From: Gordionus sp. m RMFG-2023
Lineage: Eukaryota > Nematomorpha > Gordioida > Chordodea > Parachordodidae
Assembly: GCF_954871325.1 (NCBI RefSeq)
Contig: NC_088775.1
Location: forward strand, 3,023,473-3,087,472
Length of the DNA: 64,000 nucleotides
Direction of reading: 5' to 3'
The notes under the pieces were generated by a model, which was not told where the DNA came from, did no database searches, and worked only from the letters and a program-made list of their open reading frames with translations. Both the position numbers and the translations under genes were made by a program. This document shows positions 12,560 to 23,784 of the stretch, in pieces. Within the stretch, counting starts at the first letter, position 1; the number at the start of each line of letters is the position of its first letter.

Positions 12560-13767
12560 TAAAATTACATTATTTGATAAAATAAACATTAAATATAAGA
12601 ATGATATATATAAAAAAAATAATTAAGAGTTTAAAAAATTTTTTAAATTTGTTTATTAAAATTCTCGATTCAATTGTTGATGGGTTATTTTGTCCGCTGA
12701 CAGAGAATGCTCTACTGGTCAAGTTGGGCATTGTATCTTTTAGATATAAAGAAAATATAAGACCTGTGTCATTAGCATCAGCAGCTATTCCTTCATTGCT
12801 TATAGGCATATTGTTTTAACAATTATCAATATGAGCCTTAAAAGTTCAATTTTTTTTTACACAATACCTCCAAAACTATGTTCATCATTAACATGGGCAT
12901 GTGATAATCTCATGTTATATTCTCTTTCCTCTCTAAATAGACCATTTTTAGGATAGGGTTTCACACCATAACATGAGGCATATTTTTCATTAAGGCCAGG
13001 GAATGGTTTGGCAAGTGGTGGATTATGAGTCTGGTCAACAATTTTTGTACATTATTTTTAAATATGATTGATTTGATTTAATGTGAGTTAAAATGAATTA
13101 TAATCTGATTTCTATACAATGACATAAATACTCCCCTCATCACTCTGCTTTTCATAAGCCCCAACATCATTAAAATAGGAATTTTCTATTTATGTCTGTT
13201 AAGGCTAACTAGACTAATGTAAATCTATCTTTGTAACAAAAAAAAATTAAGATCCACTATTTGGTTGAAGTTTTATATAGATATGTTTTACATCCAAGGC
13301 ACCGAAACATTTGGGGAACCCTGAATGAAGCAGGAACTCTTGGAGAATTTTAATAATTATATATTTAAATTCCTAAATTTAATGTACTCTTTTCCTATCA
13401 TTTCTTGAAGGCTTTGGCATTTAAATATCTTTAGCAGCATTCCAAATTGCCTTGCATACTGATTTAACTATGTATGCAACACAGGATTTGAATTTCCTTG
13501 AACTATATGATAATTATGAGAAAGACATACCAGAGTTAGTAACTTCAGGGTTGATATCATCATATATCATGCTAAGAATATGCGAGAATGTTGTTCTTTT
13601 CATTCTTGTATAATCAAAGAACTGAGATATGTTGTTAGAATACCTTTCAGTGAAACGTACTCAGAGAATAATTGTCTTTTAATTATCTATGATGTTTTCC
13701 TTCTTATATGTGTTAGTAATAAATATAATGCCAACATCTTTCCTTCATCCATGTTAATAAGCTCCAT
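12560..13767 (-). pseudogene. PIF/Harbinger DDE nuclease, degraded
   Basis: On the minus strand from an ATG at 13,767 the order of a Harbinger nuclease is recognisable. It runs MELINMDEGKMLALYLLLTH, a linker ending HILSMIYDDINPEVTNSG, CKAIWNAAKDI followed by MPKPS, then FPKCFGALDVKHIYIKLQ with the first catalytic Asp. NDVGAYEKQSDEG carries the second, and PPLAKPFPG, KPYPKNGLFREEREYNMRLS and DEHSFG (family: ENAFG) the third acidic residue. Multiple in-frame stops and frameshifts are present. The part below about 12,830 is uncertain. It lies head to head with the CIAO3 exon 150 bases away and may have displaced that gene's first exon. Confidence 0.8.
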
Positions 13768-13915
13768 TTTTAATTTAAAAATGCCGCCTCAATTTAAACG
13801 AAGCAAGCGTTACGTTTTTTTAATATATTTATTAAAATAGTACGGTTAAAAACGCGAACGCTCAATTTGCGCGCACTATTAAATCTTATATCGCGATTTT
13901 TTTTATCGATTTAAG

Positions 13916-16443
13916 AAAGGCAAAGAGAAAGAATTGGAAAAAGCTAAAATAACTCTTAACGATTGTCTGGCATGTAGCGGCTGCGTAACATCCGCGGAAA
14001 CCGTACTCATAAATCAACAAAGTGTCGAAGAATTATTCAAGATAGCTGAACAAAATGCACACTCTATTTTGGTATACATTATAATAATACATATACAGTG
14101 TTGTTAACGGCTCGTTTCAAGTCGATTTTTAAAAAACGGCTGACTCAATGGTTAATATAGAGAAGTATCATATTCAAGTCGGAAGATTTTGCTCATAGAA
14201 GGAACAAAGGTTTAGACATATATATTACCCAAATCTCGAGGCGTAGTCAATATTTTTCTAGCTAAAATCAAAACGAGCCGTTTAACAATAATATATATAT
14301 ATAAATTTTATATTAATATTATTTATTTTTCTTTAGACCAATAATTTTGCCGATTACAGGCCTATTTTGATATCGTGTTCTCCGCAATCATTATCCTCGT
14401 TGGCCATTCATTATGATTTGACTATAACTGAAACGGCGAATGCTTTGAAAAGCTATTTCCAAAAACAATACGGTAAAGTTTATTTGTATATTTTGATAAT
14501 ATAATCATTTTCGTAATACTAATTTAAAGGTGTCAAATATTTTTTAAATACCACGTTCGCTCGGAATTTCAGCTTATTAGAATCAGCCAAAGAATTTTTG
14601 AGGGTATATAAAACTAAGGAAGCCAACGATGATCAAGTCACTATTCGTAATAATAATAATAATATTATAAAATGTGAGAATTGTCATGATACCCCATTGA
14701 AGCTGCCTATCATAACTTCTATCTGTCCTGGATGGGTGTGCTACGCAGAAAAAAGCTTGGGAGAAATTATAATACCGCACATGAGTAAAGTCAAATCGCC
14801 TCAGCAAATTTTTGGATCGCTATTAAAAGATTTGAACCTGATAAATAGTAAAAATATCTCTGGCGAACATTCCACAAATTGGTATCACGTATCCATTATG
14901 CCATGTTACGACAAGAAATTGGAAGCATCACGACCCGATTTCACTCATTCTTTTAACCAGGACGCTACGAATATCCGTGATAACCAGGAATTTATGTCGC
15001 ACAAAGATGTCGATTGCGTATTATCTACCATCGAAGTCAAGGAGTTGTTGGATAGCCAAGACATAAACCTTAAATCCTTATTAGCCCAGATAGCATCTCC
15101 TCCAAATGACAAAAATGATCTCACCAGCGACGAACCCGGCAATGACTTGGCTCATTATCTGCTTTCGTTCGATTACACTCATCAGGGGGGTGGGTCAGGG
15201 GGTTACGCGGAATTCGTGATCGGATACGCCCTCAAACACAAATGGGGCTGCGAGACTTACGAAACGCATTACGCAGATGATTCCAAAAATTCTTTAGTCG
15301 GAACCGATTCCAGTGATCGTCATAAATACCGGGTCGAAATAAGAACTTTAAAGTAAATTTATATCTTTTTTTTTACCACACGGGTCATCCATGTTAGATT
15401 CTCCTTTATTGTATTTTTTTTTAAAAAAAAGATTTGAATTTTATTTGAAATCCTTCATAATATAAATAATCAGAAATTTGCATAATCTTAGGGTGGGCCT
15501 CCGTGTAATTTGCATGCGCTAACTTTGTATCAGGGCAAGAAAAGATTTTTAAAATCTTGGCGAAATATCTTATATAATTTATCTTGGGAATGGACATTAT
15601 ATGTTATTTAAAACGATAGTCGATGATATTTATTTAGGAACTAAGGTTTTTTCTTTAGCCTTTGCCGCCATTCGTCCACGCTTCCTTTTTTGATCGTGGA
15701 TGTTCGCCTAATTCTGCTGTATTGTTTGTATTCGCGAATTAGGTTTAACCGTGAATGACGAGTTAGACGTTGTGTATTAATAGGTGTTCAAAAAAATTTA
15801 AAAATAGTTTATTTATCTATTTTCATTAAAAGTTTTGATATTTTGGACGCAGCCCTTAAATCGAAATAATATCCTATCCTCCAAATTGTTTTTTTCTTTA
15901 GGAACAAAGATATGCGGGAATTAAAGTTGATCGACACATCTACAGGTGACATCTTGTTGAATTTCGCCCAAGCATATGGATTCCAAAATATTCAAAACGT
16001 CGTTCAGAAAATCAAAAGATCGAATAAATGTCCTTATCATTATATCGAAATAATGGCGTGCCCTAGTGGTAAGTTTTATAAATTTAAAGAAAGAAAGAAA
16101 GAATGAGAAAATAAAGAATAAATAAAAAAGGAAAATAATAAATTTTTTTTAACCAACATTACAAAATATAGGTTGCCTAAACGGGGGTGGTCAGATACGG
16201 ATCGAGCAGACGACAAACTCGCGGCAAGACAAACTGAATCTATTTAATTCGGTTGACGCCATTTATCATTCCGTGCCTAATGTAATCACTGACCCTTATA
16301 ATCAGATATCCTCTGTCAGGGATATTTTAAATTCTGATTTATTGGCCAAACAAGATAGCTGTGGTCAGAAACATATGTTCTTCACGGAGTATCACCCGGT
16401 TCTCAAAGATGCTTTAACCGCTTCCATGCTTATCAAATGGTGA
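13916..16443 (+). CDS. CIAO3: Cytosolic iron-sulfur assembly factor CIAO3/NARFL (NAR1), 5' incomplete
   Basis: An [FeFe]-hydrogenase-like protein that works in cytosolic iron-sulfur cluster assembly, where it links the early scaffold to the targeting complex. Exons: 13,916-14,071, 14,337-14,472, 14,530-15,352, 15,902-16,068 and 16,172-16,443. All introns are GT-AG and phases agree. Visible ligands: [10 protein letters not shown] for the N-terminal 4Fe-4S cluster; [26 protein letters not shown] and MACPSGCLNGGG for the second cluster. The protein ends [16 protein letters not shown] followed by TGA. About 517 residues are visible; an Asn-rich insert (14,648-14,670) and a longer linker after EASRPDF explain the extra length over human (476). 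The first ~55 residues, with one more Cys ligand, are not found upstream. The first acceptor (TTTAAG, 13,910-13,915) is my choice. Confidence 0.95.
14096..14300. mobile_element. MITE in CIAO3 intron, CAGTGTTG end (copy 2)
   Basis: Within the first visible CIAO3 intron. The left end reads CAGTGTTGTTAACGGCTCG and the right end, near 14,278-14,296, reads CGAGCCGTTTAACAAT, an inverted match. Internal phrases (GATTTTTAAAAAACGGCT, AGTATCA) match the copy at 1,126-1,352. It accounts for most of this 265-base intron. Confidence 0.65.
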
Positions 16444-16965
16444 AATGGTGGAGTAAAAATGAAAATTCCTAGAAAAAACTTTTCGTAGAATAACGCCGCG
16501 AAATTCCATTTCGATCGCAAGTTTCTAGCTTTTGGGGTTTTTTTTTCTCGAAGTTATCGGATAATTTATTTTTACCCGCGAATAATTATGGAAAACGCTT
16601 ATTATATCATACCATAATTGTATAACTAGTAAAAAGTGTATATTAATATATTATCAATTTTTTATAAATAAAAATTTTTTCCCCTAATTACTCATGTTCC
16701 TCCTTTATCTCGTAAAGTGTATGTGTAAATAAATTTTATTTATTAATTAAAGATGCTCAATTATCTAATTTTCAAATCTTTGCCAAGAAACTGGAAATTT
16801 ATTGTTCGTACATTTTCGTGATCTGGTGGGCCCATATTGTTTATACATATTTTATATTATGATAGTTTTAAAAAAAATAATATTTTCTAGATTGGGTCAT
16901 AACATAATCATTATGCAATTTAAAGAATAAAGAAACAAAAAGAGGGAAAGATTAGAATATTTTTA

Positions 16966-17145
16966 TCAGAGATCATATTTTGATTTTTTAAAATTTAACC
17001 AGGCCGGGCCTGAAAATTTTTTTTAAAAGAAAAGCCAGGGTGAGCCGGGCCGGAAATAAAAATATATAAACCGGGCAGGGCCGAATATTGTTTTTTAAAA
17101 TAAATATCCAGACCGGGTCGTGCAAATGCTACCTCTGCAGGTCTA
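16966..17145. repeat. CCGGGCC-box repeat inserted in S unit 1
   Basis: A GC-punctuated stretch with several CCGGGCCGGG/GGGCCGG boxes in otherwise AT-only DNA, ending GCAAATGCTACCTCTGCAGG. Its left side (CAGAGATCAT) is a weak inverted match to the right end. S unit 3 lacks it at the matching place (50,185-50,205 passes directly from AATATTTTTAT to TTGCAAAGCTCTG), so it behaves like an insertion. Confidence 0.45.
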
Positions 17146-17484
17146 TATATTATTTGCAAAGCTCTGTAAAAAAAATTATGTTTTTTTTTATATCGTAATA
17201 TTTTTTCGTACTTTATATAACGTAGATAAAATAATTATATTTAGTTGCACAAATTTGGGAAAATTACTCATTTTTCCTAAAAAATAAAATTTGTATTACA
17301 AAATAAAATTAAATGAAAATAAATTAAGAAAAATTATAAATTAAATACTGGGAGTGTGCAAGATTTTATTAAATATTTAACTTTAATTTTTTTTAAACCT
17401 TTCTAAATAAAAATTTGTTTGAAAATATTATTATATACTTTTATTAAAATAAAAATAAAATTAATTTTATCTTGATATATTATA

Positions 17485-17542
17485 ATGTATAAATTGTTAT
17501 CAATATTCTACACAGTGTCTCTTATCTTCTGCGATTCTCAGG
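17485..17542 (+). CDS. Signal-peptide exon S1 of the module gene family
   Basis: ATG followed by MYKLLSIFYTVSLIFCDSQ and one extra G before the donor GTAAAA. This gives a short basic start, a hydrophobic core and a Cys, a typical secretory signal, ending in phase 1. The counterparts at 22,476 and 50,409 have the same length to within one codon, the same ending IFCD and the same phase-1 donor. Exon d of the module family starts in phase 1, so the two can splice in frame (inferred). A possible downstream exon after CTCCTCAG (17,773, reading DFWIKNLA then stop) would end the protein at once; it could be an alternative product. Confidence 0.5.
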
Positions 17543-18429
17543 GTAAAATTATATTGATTTATATTTAAATTATTCATTATATAACGGCTTATATAAATTT
17601 ATCATTAAGAGATATGATAATTTTTGCAAAATATTTGTTCTAAATTACATTAAAAAGAAACAGAATAAAATGAATAAACAGAATAAACAGAATAAACAAA
17701 TTGCTATATGTAATAATTTAGTATATCTTGAGATGTGTTAACATTATTATTTGAAATTATCTAACTCCTCAGATTTCTGGATTAAAAATTTGGCCTGACA
17801 TTAAATAAATGAAGCATGAAAATTTAAAATATTTTATCTTTATCGAATGTGTTTTTTATATTATAGTTTCTTTATAAATGATATTTTTAATATAAAAGAA
17901 TAGCTGTTAATATAACTCTAACTACATTAGTTCCCTATTCCCTTATTGATGGATACTAATTATTTACTTAATTATTCTGTTGTAATGACATTTTTTAAAC
18001 TATTTTGTATCATTTCAAATATTAGGAATTTTATAAAGATAATTAATTTTAGTCATTTTCGTAAAAATAAGAAATGGAAGATAATTCCAAATTAAAATAA
18101 GTATATTAAAATATTGGCAATTCAAATTATTATAAAGTATCTTCTCATTTGTAACTTAAAGAGTCTGTTCAACTGAGACATAAAAAATTGTTATTATAAA
18201 TTTCGCCAGCTATCATTTACTGCTTCTTATCTTTAAAATATCAATTTAAGAATAGCGTTGCCTTACCTTTTTTTTAAATTTATAAAAATTTGAAAAAAAA
18301 ATGTAAACAATTTACTAAATAATTATTATGTCAATAAACGTTAGTTTACGAATTTGTTGAAACTTTTTCCCTTTTAAAAAACGAAATATTTACAAAATTA
18401 AAATAATATTGAAATAAAAAATAATTTAG

Positions 18430-18720
18430 TGGAAATTTTTCGGAAACTTGCCGGGCAAGCCCTAAGCCCGGCCAGGCCCGACTGTAATCTAATATTTTTA
18501 AATATACCCGAGCCTAGCTTAAAATGATCTTTTTTAAATACCCTGCTTGGGTCGTATATTTTAAAGCCAAATATTTTAAATCGCCAATTAACTATAAAAG
18601 TTAGAAATAAATATTATATATATTTCAAAAAAACCGGGCCGGGCCTGATAATGAAAAAAAACCCTGATCGGGCCGAAAAAAATCATCCGAGCCGGGCCGA
18701 ACATGGTATCTCTGCAGGTC
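18430..18720. repeat. CCGGGCC-box repeat, longest copy
   Basis: Two clusters of GC boxes (GCCCGGCCAGGCCCGAC and CCGGGCCGGGCCTG, then GAGCCGGGCCGAACATGG) about 150 bases apart, with the end GGTATCTCTGCAGGTC. The ends resemble those at 17,145 and 22,075. There is no coding capacity. DNA at 18,720-19,130 shows nothing recognisable; a 65-codon open frame at 18,703-18,900 is not supported. Confidence 0.45.
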
Positions 18721-19136
18721 TTTAAAATGTATTTTAAACTAAATACACTACACGTTTGTAAAGCGAGACGCGCGTACTTTTTACGCGCAAATAATTCGAA
18801 AAAAATGTTGCTTAAACGCCTTTATTATAGGCTAATAAAAAAAAAGAGAGTTGGAAACAAAACAAAAGCCTCCATCCGGAAACTAACAATTTTAATTTAA
18901 TTACTTTAAGGGGGTGAGAGGTGGCGAATTTTAAGTTAAATTTCTTCAGCACAAGCCTTAATGATTACCCAAGACCTGTATAGGTACCATTTTGTACCGT
19001 ACAGCACGGTCCGGGTATAATTTAAAAACATTAAAATAGACGAGGCCTGCAGGGCTCTGATGAGTAATATCTATATATGAGAGATTTACTGTTGATAACA
19101 AATGAATTTCGATTTATCCATTAAAAGAACAAAAAA

Positions 19137-19665
19137 ATATATATATGTTGTATTCCATATTAAATCAACCAAAAAAAGTCGATTCTCAACCCGACTCCCT
19201 TCAATTTTTTTAAAAATTTGTATGTTTAACTAATAAAAATGTAAAATTTTACTTTTCAAATCGGCTTACTTCATGAGATATGGCCATCTTTAGAAACGCG
19301 AAAATTCCAAAATACAGTATATTTAATTTTAAATATCTCAAAAAGTAATTAAGCTGAAGGCATGATTTAAATTTTATTAAATAGCTCTAAAATAGCCCTT
19401 TAATATGGTATAAAAATTATTTTATTAATAAAAAGTCTATTACCAAAAACCGGAAATAGAAAACCGGAAATAGCTATAAAATAAAAATTGCTCTTTTTTT
19501 TTCTTTCAAATTTTTTTTACAAATAGACATTATACTTCTTAATATTTGTACAAAATTTTAGATTGGGACCATTACTGGGCCAATAGTTATTACGCTTTAA
19601 ATATAAATAGCATGGCTTAAATCTTAAATTATACCAAATATGTAGTAATTTACGAAACAAATAAA
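19137..19665 (+). repeat. Left terminal inverted repeat of the 19-21.7 kb element
   Basis: This arm pairs with 21,190-21,712 on the opposite strand. The outer 60 bases and the block around GGCCATATCTCATGAAGTAAG are especially well kept; small gaps occur near 19,430-19,500. Confidence 0.75.
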
Positions 19666-19916
19666 AAGAAAATTCCTTTATGATCGGGCAGATTATATTT
19701 TTTTTATAAATGTTTCGGGCTGTGAGCCCACTAGTAGACATTATGTCATATTTAACAGAGAAGTTTAGCGATTTTATTTTAGAGAGAAAATAATTGTAAA
19801 AATATTTATAACTTTATTTAGCTAATTAATTATATTACATGAATATCAAATGGAAAATTAATATTGTTATAAACATATTAAATTAAATAATATCATACAT
19901 TAAATTATCTAATGAA

Positions 19917-20753
19917 TTAGAATAACGTTTGACTTTCATTTTTTCCATTAACTTTTATTGATATAAAATTATTCATACCTGGCATAAGTCTGCTGTTTTC
20001 GTCAGAATTATAAAATTCTATTACTTTATTTGCAATGTCATCCGGAATTATTCTACTTGGTTTTATGATATTTGGGTTTGACAAAACACCCTTTTCTTCA
20101 ACTAATTGTTTAGCTGTCCGGGCCATAAAATTTGTGGTTGAAAATTCCTTTTCAATTTTATCAAGAGTCCAAGATTTTGGTAAAACTGTTAAAATTTGTA
20201 TTTTTTCATTGCGAAAACTTGTAGCAAATTTTTCTTTCAGTTGATTTATGATTTCGGCTTCATCTTTTTTTGCTTGATCCTCTAGATTTATTTTAAAAAC
20301 TTTTTTAATTTTTCCCTGAATTTTCAAAAATTTATTTACAGGATATTTTTTTTAATTTAACCTTTTCTTTTTAATAGGTGTCTCCCCTAAAAATGGCAAA
20401 GTTTCATTTAAAGTTGAAATTGAAGTATTAAAATCTGTATAAGAGTCGGGATTATTGCATGGTTGATCAGGTTCAGAATCGCTAAATGTTTCATTAATAG
20501 TTGAGGTAGAAGGTAAGTTAGAAATAGAAGGTAATGTGATCGGGATCGTAGAAGTAAAAGGTAAGATCAGATTTGTTGAATATTTTTTTAAATTTTTCCG
20601 ACAAGAGCTACAAATTTTTTGATTAATTGATAAGCTAGAATTCACTTCTATCATCCATTGTAAAACATTTCTAAGATCGTAACGTACTGAATGAGATTTT
20701 ATTCTAAAGGTATTACAGCACTTTACTGGAATAGAAATATCTTTTCTAGACAT
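19917..20753 (-). pseudogene. Transposon-borne Cys-rich protein of unnamed family, one in-frame stop
   Basis: ATG at 20,753. The N-terminal part reads SIPVKCCNTFRIKSHSVRYD, DLRNVLQWMIEVNSSL and KICSSCRKNLKKY: a CC ... H ... CxxC arrangement, probably zinc-binding. A Ser/Thr/Pro-rich linker follows, then KKKRLN and one in-frame TAA at 20,352-20,354. The same frame continues KKYPVNKF and EIINQLKEKFATSF, then LPKSWTLDKIEKEFSTTNFM and FYNSDENSRLMPGMNNFISI. I recognise this two-part pattern from repeat-associated proteins annotated as uncharacterised in animals. Those continue well beyond this point, so the gene is also 3'-truncated. It is the only gene inside the long-inverted-repeat element. Function unknown; possibly DNA binding. 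Confidence 0.65.
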
Positions 20754-21189
20754 TTAAATTTTTTTGGTAAGGAATAAAAGATAGCTATTAATTTTATATA
20801 ATTATTTTAGATTATAAATAAATTGGATAATGAATACCGATAATTTAATTTTCTTAGAAAAATGTCTTTATAAAATTAATCAATATAAATGACGGCTGTT
20901 GCTGTTGGAATTGAATTTGATTTTTATGATAATTATTTTATTTGATAATTAATTATAAGTAGAAAATAATCTTTATGAAAATATATTTCTGACGATCACA
21001 AAGATAATTTTTTATCCGGCAAAGAAAATAATCTATATAATTCACTCATAGAATTGCCAGGTCAAAAATCTCGAATTTAAGAAGAAATTTTTTTTTTTTG
21101 GGGGGGGGGAGGGGGGGCAAATATAAATCTTAAGATGGGGTAAGGATTTAAGTTTTAATACTATTATTCACAAATATTATCTCTTTAGT

Positions 21190-21712
21190 TAAAAAAATAA
21201 TTACTCATTTCGTATAATATAGAATTTAAGCCATACTATTTATATTTAAAGCGTAATAACTATTGGCCCAGTAATGGTCCCAATCTAGGATTTTGTACAA
21301 ATATTAAGATATATAATGTCTATTTGTTAAAAAATTTTGAAAGAAAAAAAGGGCAATTTTTATTTTATAACCATTTCCGGTTTTCTATTTCCAGTTTTTG
21401 GTAATAAAATTATTTTTAATATAATAAATTTTATATCATATTAAAGGGCTATTCTAGAGTTATTTAATAAAGTTTAAACTATACCTTTAGCTTAATTACT
21501 TTTTGAGATATTTAAAATTAAATATGGTGTATTTTGAACTTTTCGCGTTTCTAAAGATGGCCATATCTCATGAAGTAAGCTGAGTTGAGAATTAAAATTT
21601 TATATTATTGCTAGTTAGTGTATATACTACCATCATGCAAATTTTAAAAAAAATCGAAGAGGGTCGGGTTGAATCTTCAGTTGATTTGATATGGAATACA
21701 ACATATATATTA
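21190..21712 (-). repeat. Right terminal inverted repeat of the 19-21.7 kb element
   Basis: This is the reverse complement of the left arm at 19,137-19,665. It ends GATATGGAATACAACATATA. Confidence 0.75.
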
Positions 21713-21879
21713 TTTAACTTCCGGTGAAATAAGATGTCCCAATTTTCAATATTCTAGTTTCGATTAAATGGCTTTTAATCTTTATCAACTACATTTGTAG
21801 CATACAATTTGTAGCAGAAAAACCGAACCTCAAATAGCACAAATTATTAGATATTCGTTCTTTTTTTAAAGAAAAATAT

Positions 21880-23250
21880 CCGGAAGCCAACCATTTAAAA
21901 ATCGCCATTATCAAGCTATAAAAATCGAAAATAAATTTAATATATTTATAAAAAAAAATCAGCCGGGCCTGAAAATTATTTTTTAAAAGTCGGGCCTGAC
22001 CGGAAAATTTAAAATCTTAGCTGGGCCCGAAAATTTAAAAGAGAAAAAATCCGGGCCGGGCTGAGCAAATGGTACCTCTTGCAAAGCTCTGTTAAATAAG
22101 AAAAAAGATTTCTATGTTAAAGTTAAGCAAATTTTCTAGGAAAATAAGCATGTTTTTTTTTTATCACGTAACATTTCTTCTTAAATTTATAAAGCGTCAT
22201 AAAATAATATTATTTAATTTTTACATCTAGTTATAAGCAAAATTTCTAGGAAAATTAAATATTTTTAAAAATAAAAAATTTCTCTATTACAAAATAAAAT
22301 AATATAAAAATAAAATTAACCTTAGATATTATAAATTCAAATTTCCGGGAAACCATTATACTAAAGAATACTTTAAATATTTTTCTCTAATTTGTTTTTT
22401 TTTTTAAAATTCCTAACAAAAAAATTTGTTTATATTATTTAAAAAAAAATCAAATTAATCTTATTTTGAATTTTAAGGTATAAATTGCTATCAATATTCT
22501 TCATGCCGGTTCTGATCTTCTGCGATTCTTCTCACGGTAACAAATCATTTATATTTAAATTATTCATCTAACGGCTTATATAAATTTCTCTAAATATTTG
22601 ATATTAAAATTACATTAAAAAAGAAGCAAAAAAAATGTAACCAATGTCACAATCAGATTGTCATTGGGAATTAAAACCTAAATATAAAAAGATATATATA
22701 CTAAAATTATAGTTGAATCCTTTATTAAATAATAAAAAATATGATTAAATACAAAGTGAAGATAAAAGAAAAATATAAGATATAAATAAAATTAAAAAAG
22801 TAAAAATTAAAATTTATCTTAAAAATAATGATCATCTTTTTCGCATCATAATCTCTCCATTATATATATCCTTTTTCTAATATGCAAAAATTACAAGTAT
22901 AACAAAAATAATGAAAATTACAAGTATTCATAAACATCATTAAAATTTACCCGTCTATAAAAAACATAATTTTTCTTTTTTACATATTCAAATAATATAC
23001 ACCCATAATTGATACAATGTATATGAATACAACAACCAATTTTCTTTTGTAGAAAAAACAGTTTATACGATGTTTTTAACATTATTATTCGAATTTTTCT
23101 TGCTCCACAGATTTCTGGATTAAAATATTTTGGCCATTATATTAAATAATGATAAATATTTTATCTCTATAGAAATGAATTTTCATTATATTATTTTATT
23201 TTTATAAATGTTATGTTTAATAAAAAAAATAACGGTAAACATATTTCAAT
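21880..23250 (+). repeat. S unit 2: duplicated segment with degenerate signal-peptide exon
   Basis: The second copy of the segment described at 16.7-18.25 kb. It includes CCGGGCC boxes at 21,960-22,070 ending GAGCAAATGGTACCTCTTG, the GCAAAGCTCTG landmark at 22,083, the exon at 22,476-22,536, and CTCCACAG followed by ATTTCTGGATTAAAA at 23,104. At 23,250-23,470 another short GC-punctuated repeat (ACCCGCCCACCC) follows. Confidence 0.65.
22476..22536 (+). pseudogene. Signal-peptide exon S2, start codon lost
   Basis: The reading after the first codon is YKLLSIFFMPVLIFCDSSH with a phase-1 donor (GGTAACA). The position of the initiator is AGG instead of ATG. The hydrophobic core and the IFCD ending match S1 and S3, so this copy is probably unusable as a first exon. 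The internal Met could serve only if the signal were much shorter. Confidence 0.5.
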
Positions 23251-23505
23251 TTAGAGGTGTGCATTGGACCGGTTTTTGGACCATAAACCCGCCCACCCAA
23301 TGTTTTAAAAAAAATTGCCCATGCCGTCTATAGTTTTTAAAAAAAGATAACTGCCAGCCCACTCATTAGTTTAAAATTTTTTATCCGCCCATACCAAAAT
23401 AAAGTTTAATATGAACAATTTTTTTATTAATATTTACTTAAATGATTTGAATTTTATGTTTAACCCGCTCGCTTGTCAGTTCATAAAAACAAAATAATTA
23501 ATTTA

Positions 23506-23716
<211 letters not shown>

Positions 23717-23784
23717 TTATTCAATAACGTTCGTTTTAGTTAAAAAATAATTACAAAATTAAAATAATAATGAATAATATATAT

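Larger units (their letters stand above)
16721..18250 (+). repeat. S unit 1: duplicated segment carrying a signal-peptide exon
   Basis: A segment of about 1.5 kb present four times: here, at 21.9-23.25 kb, at 46.33-50.99 kb (split by a hAT) and, truncated, at 54.77-55.10 kb. Landmarks in order are AAAGATGCTCAATTATCT, GCAAAGCTCTGTAAAAA, a run ending in CTCGTAATATT or similar, the short signal-peptide exon, and ATTTCTGGATTAAAAAT. It belongs to the module gene family described at 25-31 and 56-64 kb, probably as its 5' end. Confidence 0.7.
19137..21712. mobile_element. DNA transposon of unassigned superfamily with about 525-bp terminal inverted repeats
   Basis: The two ends are inverted copies: ATGTTGTATTCCATAT followed by TAAATCAAC on the left, and the same with one change on the right when reversed. 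The inverted repeats extend through matched phrases such as CATTACTGGGCCAATAGTT (19,569-19,587 and its reverse at 21,264-21,282). One gene lies inside on the minus strand (19,917-20,753). The whole is about 2.58 kb. A G-rich run at 21,098-21,117 sits just inside the right repeat. I cannot assign a superfamily, and the target duplication is unclear because both flanks are AT repeats. Confidence 0.75.

Noticed and set aside
12601-12819. 72-codon plus-strand frame
   Set aside because: Overlaps the 3' part of the Harbinger remnant; no similarity of its own.
14583-15142. Two minus-strand frames of 74 and 65 codons
   Set aside because: Antisense to CIAO3 exon 3, which has strong family evidence on the plus strand.
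20316-20361. A 46-base GT-AG intron in the Cys-rich gene at 19.9-20.75 kb
   Set aside because: Splicing it would shift the frame and hit a stop within ten codons, whereas reading straight through gives the family pattern with a single TAA; it is a stop, not an intron.
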